In this document: one piece after another, positions 12,601 to 23,839 of the stretch
How the letters are laid out: each line of letters begins with the position of its first letter
Numbering within the stretch: the first letter of the stretch is position 1
Assembly: GCA_023055355.1 (NCBI GenBank)
Contig: JALJCS010000004.1
Location: 30,222,744 to 30,286,743, forward strand
Direction: 5' to 3'
Origin: Agelaius tricolor
Taxonomy: Eukaryota > Chordata > Aves > Passeriformes > Icteridae
DNA length: 64,000 nt
Notes under the pieces: generated by a model
Database searches by the model: none
Seen by the model: the letters and a program-made list of their open reading frames with translations, nothing else
Told to the model about the DNA's origin: nothing
Made by a program: the position numbers and the translations under genes

Positions 12601-15600
12601 ATGTAACTATGAATAATTTTGTGGAGATTTTTCCAGAATTTATTGTATGTGGAGTCACTCAAAACCCCCTACCCACTCAAACAGCTATCCAATAAGGCTC
12701 ACAGAACATCAGCATCACCCAGAACATTGTTTCATATCACAGCATAATTTTAAATTCCAGTATTAAAATTAATTTAAATCATCTGAGTTGAAATATTTCA
12801 TTCATACAGGTAAAAACAGAAACCCACAAGTAACCTGATTAACAAGAAAGTACTGGAATAATTTTTAACTTCAGAAACATCTGCCAAATTATTAACTTAC
12901 AGTCTGTTTCAAAGGCATTCAACAGACTTACTAAATGCCACCTACCTGGATTTTTTAGTAAAATCCTGTACAATCTTAGACTATAAGACAGATTCTTATA
13001 ATCTAAATAACAACTTAATGGCTGATACACTAATCCCAGCATATCAATACCCTGTAATCACCCACATAAAAAGGGGAGAAGAACACAGAGAAGGGGATTT
13101 TGTGATGTTACTTTATTGTAACTTTCCCCTGTAAGAGTAGATTTTTAGTCTTCCTCAATCCACTGGAAACAAAAATGGATAAAGGTTACATTTCTCCTCT
13201 ACATGTATCATAGGTTCATCCCACAGCATTCATACTAATGCATCAAAATATCCAGACCTCTATGTCTTTCTTGTATATTGTGATTGTTCTCAAAAAACCT
13301 TGAAAAAACCACTGAAACACTGCATTTACTGAACTGTATTAACATACTCAGCATAAGTAACTGAAGTAACTTCATTGGAATAATTTGGAAAATTCAGATA
13401 TAAGCACAAGGAGAACAAGATAATTTTTCATTCAGATGTTTGCTGGATATTTCAAACTGGACTGCCTTCTAGAAGCAGGCACAGTTCTAGCTTCTGGGGC
13501 AAACTATGTTTTTTTACATTTAAATACATTGAAATATATGAAACTTCAGTTCAAAATTTTCCCTCAGAATTGCAAGTACATGGGATGTGACATGGCAAAG
13601 GTGAGATCAGGTGATTTTTTTAAGACCTGAAAGATAGTAATTTATCTGATAACATTGTTGAACATATGACAACATATTACATAAAGAGAACAGAGAGTCA
13701 GTCTTAACTGCACTTATTTGATTATATTCGTTACAAAAGACTGAAGCAACTTATTTCACTCTCAGGATGAATGCAAGGTCTAGAAACATGTAGAAGTGCA
13801 CCTTCTCTAAAACTTTAATGTGGCTTTTTTTGTGTTAATATTTTGTCTGAATTAAGGGGTGACTCCATATATTATCAGAAAAAGATGATACCTCCAAGGT
13901 GATTAATTTTACCTTTTTTCACAACAACATAAAAGTTGTTCACACTTCAGGCAGCAAAACAAACCTTAAAAACTGAATACAACCACACTAGCACTGTGAT
14001 CTTAATCCATTTTTTTGCTATAAAACATTTCAGAAAATTATTTCTCCTCCTTTTGTAAAGAATAGTGGTATGTTTTGTTGTGGGTTTTATCCAAAATCAA
14101 ACCAAGGGCAAGTTGGACAGTTCATTTAAGACCCTTTTCAAGACTTTCAAAGATTTATAATTTCTAACAGCATATGAACAAGGTCTATTAATTCAACTAG
14201 CAAGCACAGTGGGGAGACTAAACATGCAGCTGAGGCATTTGCCTGTATTCAGCTGCTGCTTCATGTATCTGCTAGGCTACACAAACTCACTGGTACTAGA
14301 AGTAATGCCTACACTTTATTTACCCTGGTGTAGTTACCGCAGGATGTGAGTATATAATTTATTTCTCTTCAGTTATAGATGTCTTCTCTACTACTCTAAT
14401 TCAAGGATTTTGAACTGTGTATTTATATTTACAGTGTTTTCTTTCAAAAGCAGGAAATAAACAAATCACATGTTTCAAATCTACGCTACTGCTACTCTTC
14501 TTAGTTTTTAGATAATATTCCCGAGACTCTAAGAAAAACAGAGGGAAAATTGCAAGTACATGCTTATCTCTACAATGTTTGGCCTGAGCAAAACTAGCAA
14601 TTCCTATAGTTGGTACTACTACAGTACCAACTGCAGGACCAGCAGAGGTGCAGAAGTTCCTAGTAGACACATTAGTTAACCAAATGAAAATCATCCTTAT
14701 ACAAAGTTTTATCTGTATATACAGAAGAGATGAAAAAGGAAAACAGTATCAAAGAAAAAGCAATCAAACATAACCCACTAACAAACAAAACAATAAAATA
14801 TACATTTGAGTTCCAAACTGTCAAAGACAATTGAAATTGCATGGACAAACACAGCAGAATGGTTTCTAGTATCTTGAACTCCCTGATGGTTCAAATGCAG
14901 ACTTAAAATGGTTCCAAATTAAATAAATTAAGGAAAGTATATAACTAACTAGCCTAGTAGCAGTATTTGAAGGTTTTGCTTTATAAGAAGAAAGGTTGGC
15001 AGCTGGTGGTTTTAAGAGAACTTAACCCTAACACTTAAGTCACTTTTTGCCTGTCACAATAGGTCACCGCCCAGTGCCAAAATGCTAAATTAATCTAGCA
15101 AGGCTAGAGAACTGACTTCCTCTCAGAATACAAGAATGAGTTTTACATTTGCAAAGGGTGTAAATAAAAGGAATACAATAACAGGTGACTCAGTCTAATT
15201 GCCCAGGCATGCACTGACACCTGAACCACACCCTGGTATATACGATGTCTGACTGAGCTCTAAATATTATACTGTATTCCTGAGATTTGTACTCTACTGT
15301 CTAGACAGAGGAAGGAAAAATATCTGAGATGGTGTCAGACACCTGTGTTTCAGCAGCTGATTCAAGCCCAAAGAGCCTTTTTGTGAAGCTCATATTTATG
15401 AAAATAATTTCTTAGTTAAATTCTACTTTTTTTAAAAACCTGGAATTAAAATAATATCTCTCTAAAGGCTATGACATTAATATAGAGACAGAAATTTACA
15501 TAGTGGCAAAACTTCTTCCTCAGCAAATTGAGGATAAATATAATCTGCATTCTCACAAAAAGTAAGGAAAAGCAAACTGTATTGATTTACTCAAAATTTT

Positions 15601-18005
15601 AAATAAATTATACTCTGAAAAGGCAAGTTTATGGTAAATGACTGACTTTTTCTTTAAAAATATCACCTTCTTGAGTGCAAGTTGCTATAAAACAAAATCT
15701 TCTAAACATCCACCAAGTATGCCAGCTTGGTACATTTTTTACTTTGATAAATGGAACCTCTTGGATAACACTTAGGGGGAAATAAGGAAGATTAGATTCC
15801 ATCATTTCCACTCACTCACAGTTGTCAGAATGTACTCCAACATTTAAGATGTTTACAGAATTCTCCTCTCCTTACTTCATCAAAAACTGCATAAGAGAAA
15901 GAAGTGGTAGTTTTCTTGGTCAACTTTTATTTAATAAATAGTTGCAGCAGCTTGCATGAGAGCCCTGTGCCAGAAATATACATGCATAGTGCTGCTTACA
16001 TGTACTTTACATCACACAGAAAAAAAGTTGTGCTATACAGCTGAAAAAGATTCACAAGAATACAGTAGAATTTCAGAACCACAGAATACACTACTCATCA
16101 CAGACAACATCAGTACTTGCACATAACATAGCTCAGACTGTGGGAACACAGGAACAACACCATACGAGATTTCATACGATTTTATAATTAAATGTTCTGC
16201 CTAAAGAGGACGGTTCAAAAAAACAGTAGAATATTATTCTACTAGAACAGGTAAAAAGTATTGTGATTATTACTATCCCTTTCGACTTCTAAACCCTAAT
16301 TCTTAATTCAAAATGTCACAGTACTAGAAATCCACGACTATGCAAGTTACAGCCCTGTGGGAGACTGATAATCTCCATTTCAGCAATAAATTTTAGAGTG
16401 GGAAATTTTAATAGCTGCTGTTCTGTGGAAATTATGAGTTTGTGATGTAAGAATTAAACAGAGGTACTAAATGATGGCAGTAAGGTGCAAAAAAAAATAA
16501 GATAAGCAAGAGATCAATGTCAAAGAAATAAAGAAAAGATAGAAGATAAAATTTTGTGACAACTGCAAAGCTGAGAGAGGCACTGTGATTATGAAGTGAT
16601 ATGTAAAAATGCAGAATGAACAGGATTTGCTCTGAAGTAGTGTACTAACAATCCAGACCAGAAATGGAAAGCATGTCTGGTTCCAGAAAACCTGTAAAAT
16701 GTCATTAGCAGACAAGTCAAAGATATAAGGTGGCTAATTATGATCTAGCAAGTAAAAACATTGATTTGTACAGCATGAATGATGCTGGTATTGTTGCAGA
16801 CTGCTATCAAATGTATATACATGTAGTGTTTAAAAAAAGTTTTGAAAACCAAAAAAATAAAATAAGTTGATAGAATAATAACTCATGACCATATGCACAT
16901 AGCTATTTCTGACATTCAGTACTAAAACACTGCAACTGGGATAGGGAGATAGGTTTTTAAACCTGTATCTTTAAATTTTACTCACCCACATTTGAAAAAT
17001 AAAATGGTCCACCTGAGTTGGATTTTTTTTTCCTTTTGAACAGAATTTATTGTACAAAAGCAACCTAAACATAATCCTCATTGAAAAAAAAAAACCTCAA
17101 TAAATTTTGAGAGGTGGAAGCATTTTTGTGCAGTAAATATAATTTCTCCTCTGATAAAATCAGTTAAATCACATATATTGTGTCTCAATATATATTTCCA
17201 AATAAATATACTGTTTGGATAACATAAGCTGGATATAGCTATCTTCAAGACAATGAGTCTTGTACCCAAAGAAATCAAGATATTAAATTTTCTTCCTTTT
17301 GAAACAGTCATAACTGCTTGAGGCTGCTGCAGCACAAAAACAAAATATCTTCACATAGGTCTTGAAACAGTCAAGCTGAAAATCTAAGCCAAAGTTTCAT
17401 TTAACAGCCTGTCAGTTTTTTGATGTGAAGCTAATGAATGCAGTGGCAAACAAATCCATCAAACCTAACATCAAAACAACTGCACTTCATCCCACCAAAG
17501 GGAAAAATACAACCTGCAGGCCAGCACTTTGATCCAACCTATCCACAGAAAACACGTTGCTAAGCAGCTACCACTGAAGAATGCATGAGTAATTACTGAC
17601 TTAATTTTATGAAAGAGAGCAATAATACTTAAGTACCCCTATTTTCAAGTAGAAAAGGTTGGTAGACTTCTCAGGTTCTACATATCAGCTAAACAACAAA
17701 AAGCTTCCCAGCACCAACATCTGAAAACAAATCACGTCTTAAAAGGAGCTGCAGTACAAAAGAATCATTACACTGACTAGTAAAATCACCTAGTGTGACA
17801 CTACCCCTGAGCGCAGGCAGTAAAATTTACATACATTTATACTGAGTGAAAGTCACCAAGTGGTCCCACAAAACAGACATAGTAAGCAACAAGAGCAGTA
17901 TTCAGAAATAACAGGACTTTTTCTGAAAGCTTGTGAAAGCATGAACAAGGGGTGTCTGAGTGTTGAGAGACCCTGACAAGAATCAGGAAAAGCAACAGAC
18001 AGGGG

Positions 18006-18540
18006 TCCTTTATTCAGCTGGGATAGAATAGCTTCTTCCTAGTAGCCAGTACAGTGTTGTGTTTTGGATTCAGTATGAGAATAATGTTGGTAACATACCA
18101 ATGTGTTTTGATTTTTGCTCAGTAGCACTTATTCTAAACATCAAGGAGTTTACAGTTTCCCATACTCTGACAACAAGAGGATTCACAAGAAGCTGGGACA
18201 GAGCATGGCCAGAACATCTCACCTAAACTGGACAAAGGGATGCTCCACACCATAGAATGTCATGCCCAGAGTATAAACTGATGGGAATTGGCCAGGAGGG
18301 GCCAGTCATGACTGTGAGAAGAATCTGGCATCAGTCAACAACTTTCTCTTGGGGTTTATTCCTTTCTCTCTTCCTGTCCCACATTTAATTCTTACTATAT
18401 TATCATAGTAGTTCATTTCAATTATTCAGCTGTTCTTATCTCAGTCCATAGAAACTTTTTTTTCCCCAATTCTCCCCCACATCCTACCAGGGGGTGAGGG
18501 GAGCAAGCGCTTCGTTTCAGGATGGGGTTAAACCAAGACA
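18006..18540 (+). mobile_element. Solo LTR A, avian endogenous retrovirus, 6-bp target duplication
   Basis: The segment carries familiar avian LTR phrases: CAGCTGGGATAGA, TTTTGGATTCAGTATGAGAA, GCCCAGAGTATAAACTG and a GGGGTTAAACCAAGACA end. CAGGGG flanks it at 18000-18005 and 18541-18546, a 6-bp target-site duplication typical of ERVK/alpha-beta-retroviral integration. The expected TG start is TC, probably by mutation. No internal viral genes are attached, so it is a solo LTR left by recombination. It is antisense to KDM4C. Confidence 0.85.
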
Positions 18541-19479
18541 CAGGGGACTGAAGGGGGCTAAAACAGTAACCAGAGGAAAATGAAAGTAAATCAACTAAAA
18601 TAACCATAACCGTATAGAGAAGAATTAGAGACCCCTAAACAAAACTGCTAATATCACCAGCCTCCTGTACACACAGAAGAATGATGTGCAAATATTTCTA
18701 TTCACCATCACCAATACTGATAACTAACACCCACCTATTTTCCCAAGATACCTACTCAGCACAAATCAAAGCAGATACCTAGAAAACATACAAGCTAATA
18801 GCCACTGATTCATCTGCTTTATCAGCAGTAGCAAAATCCACTGGAGTAAGGAAACTCAAAAATGCACTTCATGAAGCCACACATTTCCAGCCTACTCAAA
18901 TAAATGTAGGAAAACAAGAAAATTCACAGAAGCCTGAAGGAACCTGCTAGCTGCCCCTATTTCATACCACTCAATTATCTTTTTCAACAATAAACAGCAT
19001 TCAGCAAATGAAAGTTATAGGATTATTAAAATGATTAAGAGTATCTAAAGCTTAGAGTACCTCTCATCCTGACAGAACAACACACCTACACTTGTATCTA
19101 GCACAAACACTACCTCCCTTTGTTTCACTAAACTCTGACATATCCACTCACCAGCACTTCACCAACATCCCTCTGCACCACATCCTTTTGCCAAGCATCT
19201 TAAGGAGAGGGTGACTGATTTGTTCTTTCCACCAGGATCTCCTATTTCTCTTCCTGTGTGTTCTTGCCTATGGAAAAAGACAGCAAGAACTACACCGTTT
19301 ATTCTCTGGAGCTGGGAGGTTTGGAAGGTTGTTTGGATTCTTGATTTTTTACTTCTACTCCATTCTGTACAACTTGATTTTGTCCAAAAGCAAGCTAAAA
19401 CCAGTAGCTGAGCTGTAGCAAACAGCACAATGGAGGTGCCACCTAGTATTTCTTTTAGGATGTTGTCCCAGGGCTTTGT

Positions 19480-20067
19480 TCTGGTTTCAGCTAGGATAGA
19501 GTTTATCTATTCTCAGTAGCTGTTCCACTGTTGTGTTTTTGGATTCAGAATGAGGATCCTTGTAACACACTGATGTCTGGGGTTTTTCTAAGTTGTGTTT
19601 ATCCCATGTCAACAAACTTTTTTTTCTTTTCTGGTGCTTCATCAGTGAGGAGGTGAGCAAAAGAAACTGTGAGGGAGCACAGCTGGGACAGGTGACCAGA
19701 ACTGATCAAAAGGATATTCCACACCACAGAGCATCATGCCCAGGGCATAAATTGGGGAGAGTTACCTGGAAAGGGCTGGTCTGGGTTCTGCTGATGCCAG
19801 ACCCCTCCGCTAAAGCAAGAGGGGTCTGGCATCAGTCAGTGAGTGGTAAGGAATTGCATTGTGCACCACCTGTTTTTTCCCCTTTTATTATAATTAACCA
19901 TTATTACTGTATTTTATTTTATTTTGAATTATTAAACTATTTTTAACTCAACATGCAAGTTTTACTTTGATGCTTTTCCTCATTCCACTGGGTTGGGGAG
20001 GAAGACAAGTGGAGTTGATGACTGACTGCACGCTTTTTCATGTCCAGCTGGGCTTAAAACCATGACA
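19480..20067 (+). mobile_element. Solo LTR B, same family as LTR A
   Basis: TTCTGGTTTCAGCTAGGATA, TTTTGGATTCAGAATGAGGA, GCCCAGGGCATAAATTGGGG, a TATTAAACTATTTT polyadenylation-like region and an AACCATGACA end align in order with LTR A. The start is approximate, and I found no convincing target duplication (TTTGTT versus TTCGTG is a poor match). It holds a strong hairpin (19791-19835) that LTR A lacks. No gag, pol or env sequence lies between the two LTRs 0.94 kb apart, so they are separate insertions or a deeply deleted provirus. Confidence 0.8.
19791..19835 (+). repeat. 17-bp perfect hairpin inside LTR B
   Basis: CTGATGCCAGACCCCTC and its exact reverse complement are separated by the 11-base loop CGCTAAAGCAA. 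The position corresponds to the GGCATCAGTC region near the R segment in related LTRs. In LTR A the right half is only partly recognisable and the left half is absent, so the hairpin arose by local inverted duplication in this copy. Confidence 0.9.
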
Positions 20068-21023
20068 TTCGTGCACAAACTCTAGAAAACAAGCTGGAGG
20101 ATACATCCCTGCTCTCAGGGTTCAACTATTACAGGTAGTTAGGAGACACACAGTGAAACCAAGACCATAAGTTCAGCATTTTTAAAGACAGAAAACCATC
20201 GTTGGAAATTGCATTCATAGTCTTTGTTTAATCCAGGTGTCCAATACCAAGGGTCAAAAATATCTCTTATTTAACATTTGCATGTGATGTTTAGCAACAT
20301 CTCATTTCATGCTGGAAAGCAGCATCATCACATAGCCTAAATATTTACTACCACTTTAACAAAAATCTTTGTTGGATTTTTTTTCCCACAAAATCAATGA
20401 AGAATATTGATTGTATTTCAGGACTTTTTTCTTTTTCTTAGACAGAAATCCGGCTGTAAGCAATTAGAAATTACTCTATAAAAAAATTAGAGTGTTCCTG
20501 TAGGAAGACAAATAATCAGTCATCAGTACAGAATATCCTCTAAGGAGAATACAGCAATGAACTGACCTAGATAATGCTGCATTTTGCTGATGCACACAAT
20601 TTCTGCAGTACAATACAGAGGAACTACAGGATACAAAACATTATTTTTAATTAAAATTCTTGCACTTTACAAATAAAGAAAACACAAGTCAGCTGCAGAA
20701 TCAGTAGTCCAAAGAATGACAAATGGGACTGCAAGATTGTCTGGGTTTTGGTTTGGGATTATCTGCTTTTTCTTTTAAATGAAATTACTGGACCTGAAAA
20801 TAAAACTTACTAAAATATTGGTATTCTTTGGAGACACCAACTTTTTACCTTTTTAATTAACACCTCCAGGAAGTTTTCTAATGTTGTGATAAAAAAACTA
20901 ATTGTAGATATACTCATGGTTTTCTAGAGAAACACTGCAACCAAGAAACAGAGTACAGTTATACAAAATTAAATTATATTTTTTTAATTATTATTATTAT
21001 GGAATATTAAGTATTTACAGAAA

Positions 21024-21920
21024 ACAACTCAATTTTACTTGAATTTATCTTTGTCCCCTTAGCAAATGCAACCTGAATAGCCCTCATATAGCCCCCAAAC
21101 AGTGTGGGTACTTTTTCGCTCCACTTGCCTCAGAAGCTGCCAACGTTACCTTCTGAAGCTGATGGGATGGTTCCTAAAGCGCAGCAGGACCCTGTAACTT
21201 TCTTGGGCATCCTGTAACTTGCTGTGGAGCTTCTCCCTGTGAGCTAGCATCTGTGCAGCACTGAAACAGTCTCAAACTCGAATGCTCACATAATCATTTT
21301 CTGGCAAGCGAGTTGCCCACTGATAGAACTGCCTGTGTCGAGAGCAATCCAGAATGAAAGGTTGGCTGTATCAACTGAGGCCATAAATGCTGTGCTAAGA
21401 TTTATTGCTATTACTTTGGTTTCTTCCCCTCTCTTTGTTAGGACTATTAGCAGTTTGAAAAGAGTTTAAGTTCAAGTCATGGTGATATACATGCATTTTT
21501 ATGTGAGTGTGGATGTTAAGTCTTTGCAAAGGCTTGTGCAAACCAAAACTTTCTAAGTGGTAGCCTTAAACACCAGGTTTTGAACTTTAACATTTAGTTT
21601 ACCTGAACTCATTCAGAAAGATTGATCTGATGTTGTCTCACTTAAGTCTTTTTTGTTCAAAGTAACTATTTCAGCTACTGGTAATGCAGTGGTACCAAGT
21701 AAATTCTGTCAGATAATTTGTCATAAGGGAAGACCTTCTCCCTCTCTACCATTCATTGCCTGAAAGCACCTGAAAGTGAGGTGAGGGTTGGGCTTTTCTC
21801 TAAGTCACAAGTGATGGGACAAGAGGAAATGGTCTCAAGTTGCACCAGGGGAGCTTTAGATAAGGTATTATCACACATTTCCTCATGGAAGGTGTTGTCA
21901 GGTATTGGCCAGCCTTCCCA
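21024..21920 (-). repeat. Inverted repeat arm 2 (partner 7057-7955)
   Basis: This is the reverse complement of arm 1 at roughly 99.5% identity by eye. Homology stops abruptly at 21024 (ACAAC), beyond which the two flanks are unrelated. It also stops at about 21920, inside a CR1 that continues here to its normal 3' end. Beyond that point the CR1 tails of the two sites are only loosely alike. The arm includes the mirror copy of the 34-codon ORF. Confidence 0.92.
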
Positions 21921-22095
21921 AGGACACAGATGTGTCACCATCCTGAAGGTATTTAAAAGACCTGTGGATTTGACCCTTTAGGAATGCTTTAGTGGGGACC
22001 TTGGCAAAGCTGAGCTTAAGAGCATTGAGTCCAGCTGTCCAGCTGAAAAGACTAAAGGTCTTTTCCAATGTAAATAATTTTATGATTTTCTAATA
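21765..22095 (+). mobile_element. CR1 LINE 3'-end fragment (arm 2)
   Basis: The plus strand reads through the CR1 tail: GGTCTCAAGTTGCACCAGGG, CACCATCCTGAAGGTATTTA, GAGTCCAGCTG and AAAGGTCTTTTCCAATGTAA, ending near TTTTATGATTTTC. Unlike the copy in arm 1, the tail is continuous. It is 5' truncated, and its 5' side is joined to the non-CR1 part of the inverted repeat. No coding capacity remains. Confidence 0.8.
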
Positions 22096-23101
22096 TTTCC
22101 TTTCTCTTGTTTACCCTATTTCTATGCCATTAACAAATAACTGTAAGTTTTTAGGGATAATTAGTTCACCACACTTCCTTTAGTTCTCTTCTTCATACAC
22201 ATTTCTATTTTTAAAAAATCTTACCATCAGTACATTCTAGCATGTTCTTTTTCATTTAGAAAAGAGAAGAAAAGTAAACTTCCATTCTCATTCTTGTGGT
22301 AGTAAGTGGTAAGAATTAAGCAAATAACTTTAAGGACACTGACCATTTGCCAAATAAACTGCACTTCATATTTGACAATGGTATCTAAGATTTCTCTGCA
22401 GAGGGAGATTAGTTATTATTGCTTCGACACCTTTGAAACCTGTAGGCATTTCAATTTAACTGTAGACACCAGAGAAATACTTTGATTTCTTGTATTACAT
22501 ATGCACAATACTGCCCCTGCATGCAACAGCCACCAATCATATAACTCAGTGTCCTAAGATAAAGGTTTCATCCATACACTAGAGAATTTTGACAAAATAT
22601 TTAGAGTGCAAATGCAAAGACTTCCTAGCTAAAATTTCAAAATTTCAGTAGCACTTTTGGGGTGGCGTAAAGAAACACAATTACATTAGCTTTAAAATTA
22701 TCTAATTCTGCTGAATTTAAAGATGACATTAAATTTACAGTATAATACAATAATAGAGATGCATACTGGAGGCATAAAACATTTAACAGTTTGTACTGGG
22801 GGAAGCTGTCCACCAAATAGTAGACTACTTTTTAAAAATGTAAGAAATATGAAGCCAGTACACTGAAAGGAAGATACCTGCAGGGAGCACCACCTTACCT
22901 TTGCTACATCTGAAGATGCAGTCTGCTATTCTTGAAATTCAGCTGAATTAATTTTAGAGCTGCCGTGATGTTCTAATCTTCTAAAACCCAAGTCAGTTCT
23001 ACCTGCCACATTCAACTCTTGTGCAGGTATGGATCTCTTGATTTTGTTTCATTGCACTACTCCTATTAAGTTTTCAAGAAATTTCAAGTTATCAAATACC
23101 T

Positions 23102-23151
23102 AGGTTGTTAAATACGTTTTAGAGTTTAAAACGTATTTATAGTTGCAACCT
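23102..23151. repeat. 50-nt imperfect hairpin
   Basis: TAAATACGTTTTA (23109-23121) pairs with TAAAACGTATTTA (23127-23139), and the flanking AGGTTG (23102-23107) pairs with CAACCT (23146-23151). It could be a short inverted-repeat transposon remnant. It is rather short and AT-rich for a microRNA precursor. Confidence 0.7.
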
Positions 23152-23248
23152 TACCTGTTGGCTATTAAACACAACTTTCCTACTAAAGGGAGACACCAGT
23201 CTGAATATTAGATGTGCTTAGAGATTTTTCAATACTTTTTTACAATAC

Positions 23249-23425
23249 ATGCTCTTCCTACGTTCAAGCTCCATCATTTACAGCCTAACTGGAGAACAAG
23301 ATATCCGAAAAACAGGAGGACTCCAAAAAATACTACCCACAACCACTGCATGCCTCACCATCAGCAACCTCGCTCTAATAGGAACCCCTTTTTTGGCATG
23401 ATTCTACTCAAAAGACCAAATCATG
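23249..23425 (+). pseudogene. NUMT: fragment of mitochondrial ND5
   Basis: Read with the vertebrate mitochondrial code, 177 bp give an ND5 segment including GEQDIRKTGGLQ, LPTTTACLTISNLALMGTPF and FYSKDQI. This is the conserved region of NADH dehydrogenase subunit 5 of complex I. The frame contains TGA at 23399-23401 (Trp in mitochondria, stop in the nucleus) and an ATA read as Met. The C-rich third positions differ from the AT-rich surroundings. Homology stops sharply at both ends. It is a nuclear copy of mitochondrial DNA lying inside a KDM4C intron and is not expressed as ND5. Confidence 0.9.
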
Positions 23426-23839
23426 AAGGTGTTTCTCAGTCTTCAGTGTCTACTAAGAGTTCGCTCTCTTTACTAGACTTAAACCAGCACAGCTGATTTT
23501 GCCCTTTACTCCATATCATTGTATTAACTAATATATTAAGGAGATGTCTACTGGAAAGGTTTTTTCCAACTGATAACAAGTCAGTGAAGAAAATGACTCT
23601 GATTGAAACCTTTTCTGAGTCATACAAGCCAAGGCTTATATAAGCCTTATCATTAAAATCAGAGAATACTGAAAAACTGTAAAAACTTCTGCTGAATAAA
23701 TTGTCCACTTTTTTTTATTTTCTGCATTTACTTCATTACTTGTACATCCATCAGGCTACAAGCTTTCAGAATGTACAAGGGAGGAAGTAGAGGCAATGAC
23801 TTTCTGATTAGGGAGTATTTTGACAGCATAGAGCTCAAG

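Noticed and set aside
18006..20067. LTRs A and B as the two ends of one provirus
   Set aside because: They differ considerably from each other, A has its own 6-bp target duplication, and no viral coding sequence lies between them.
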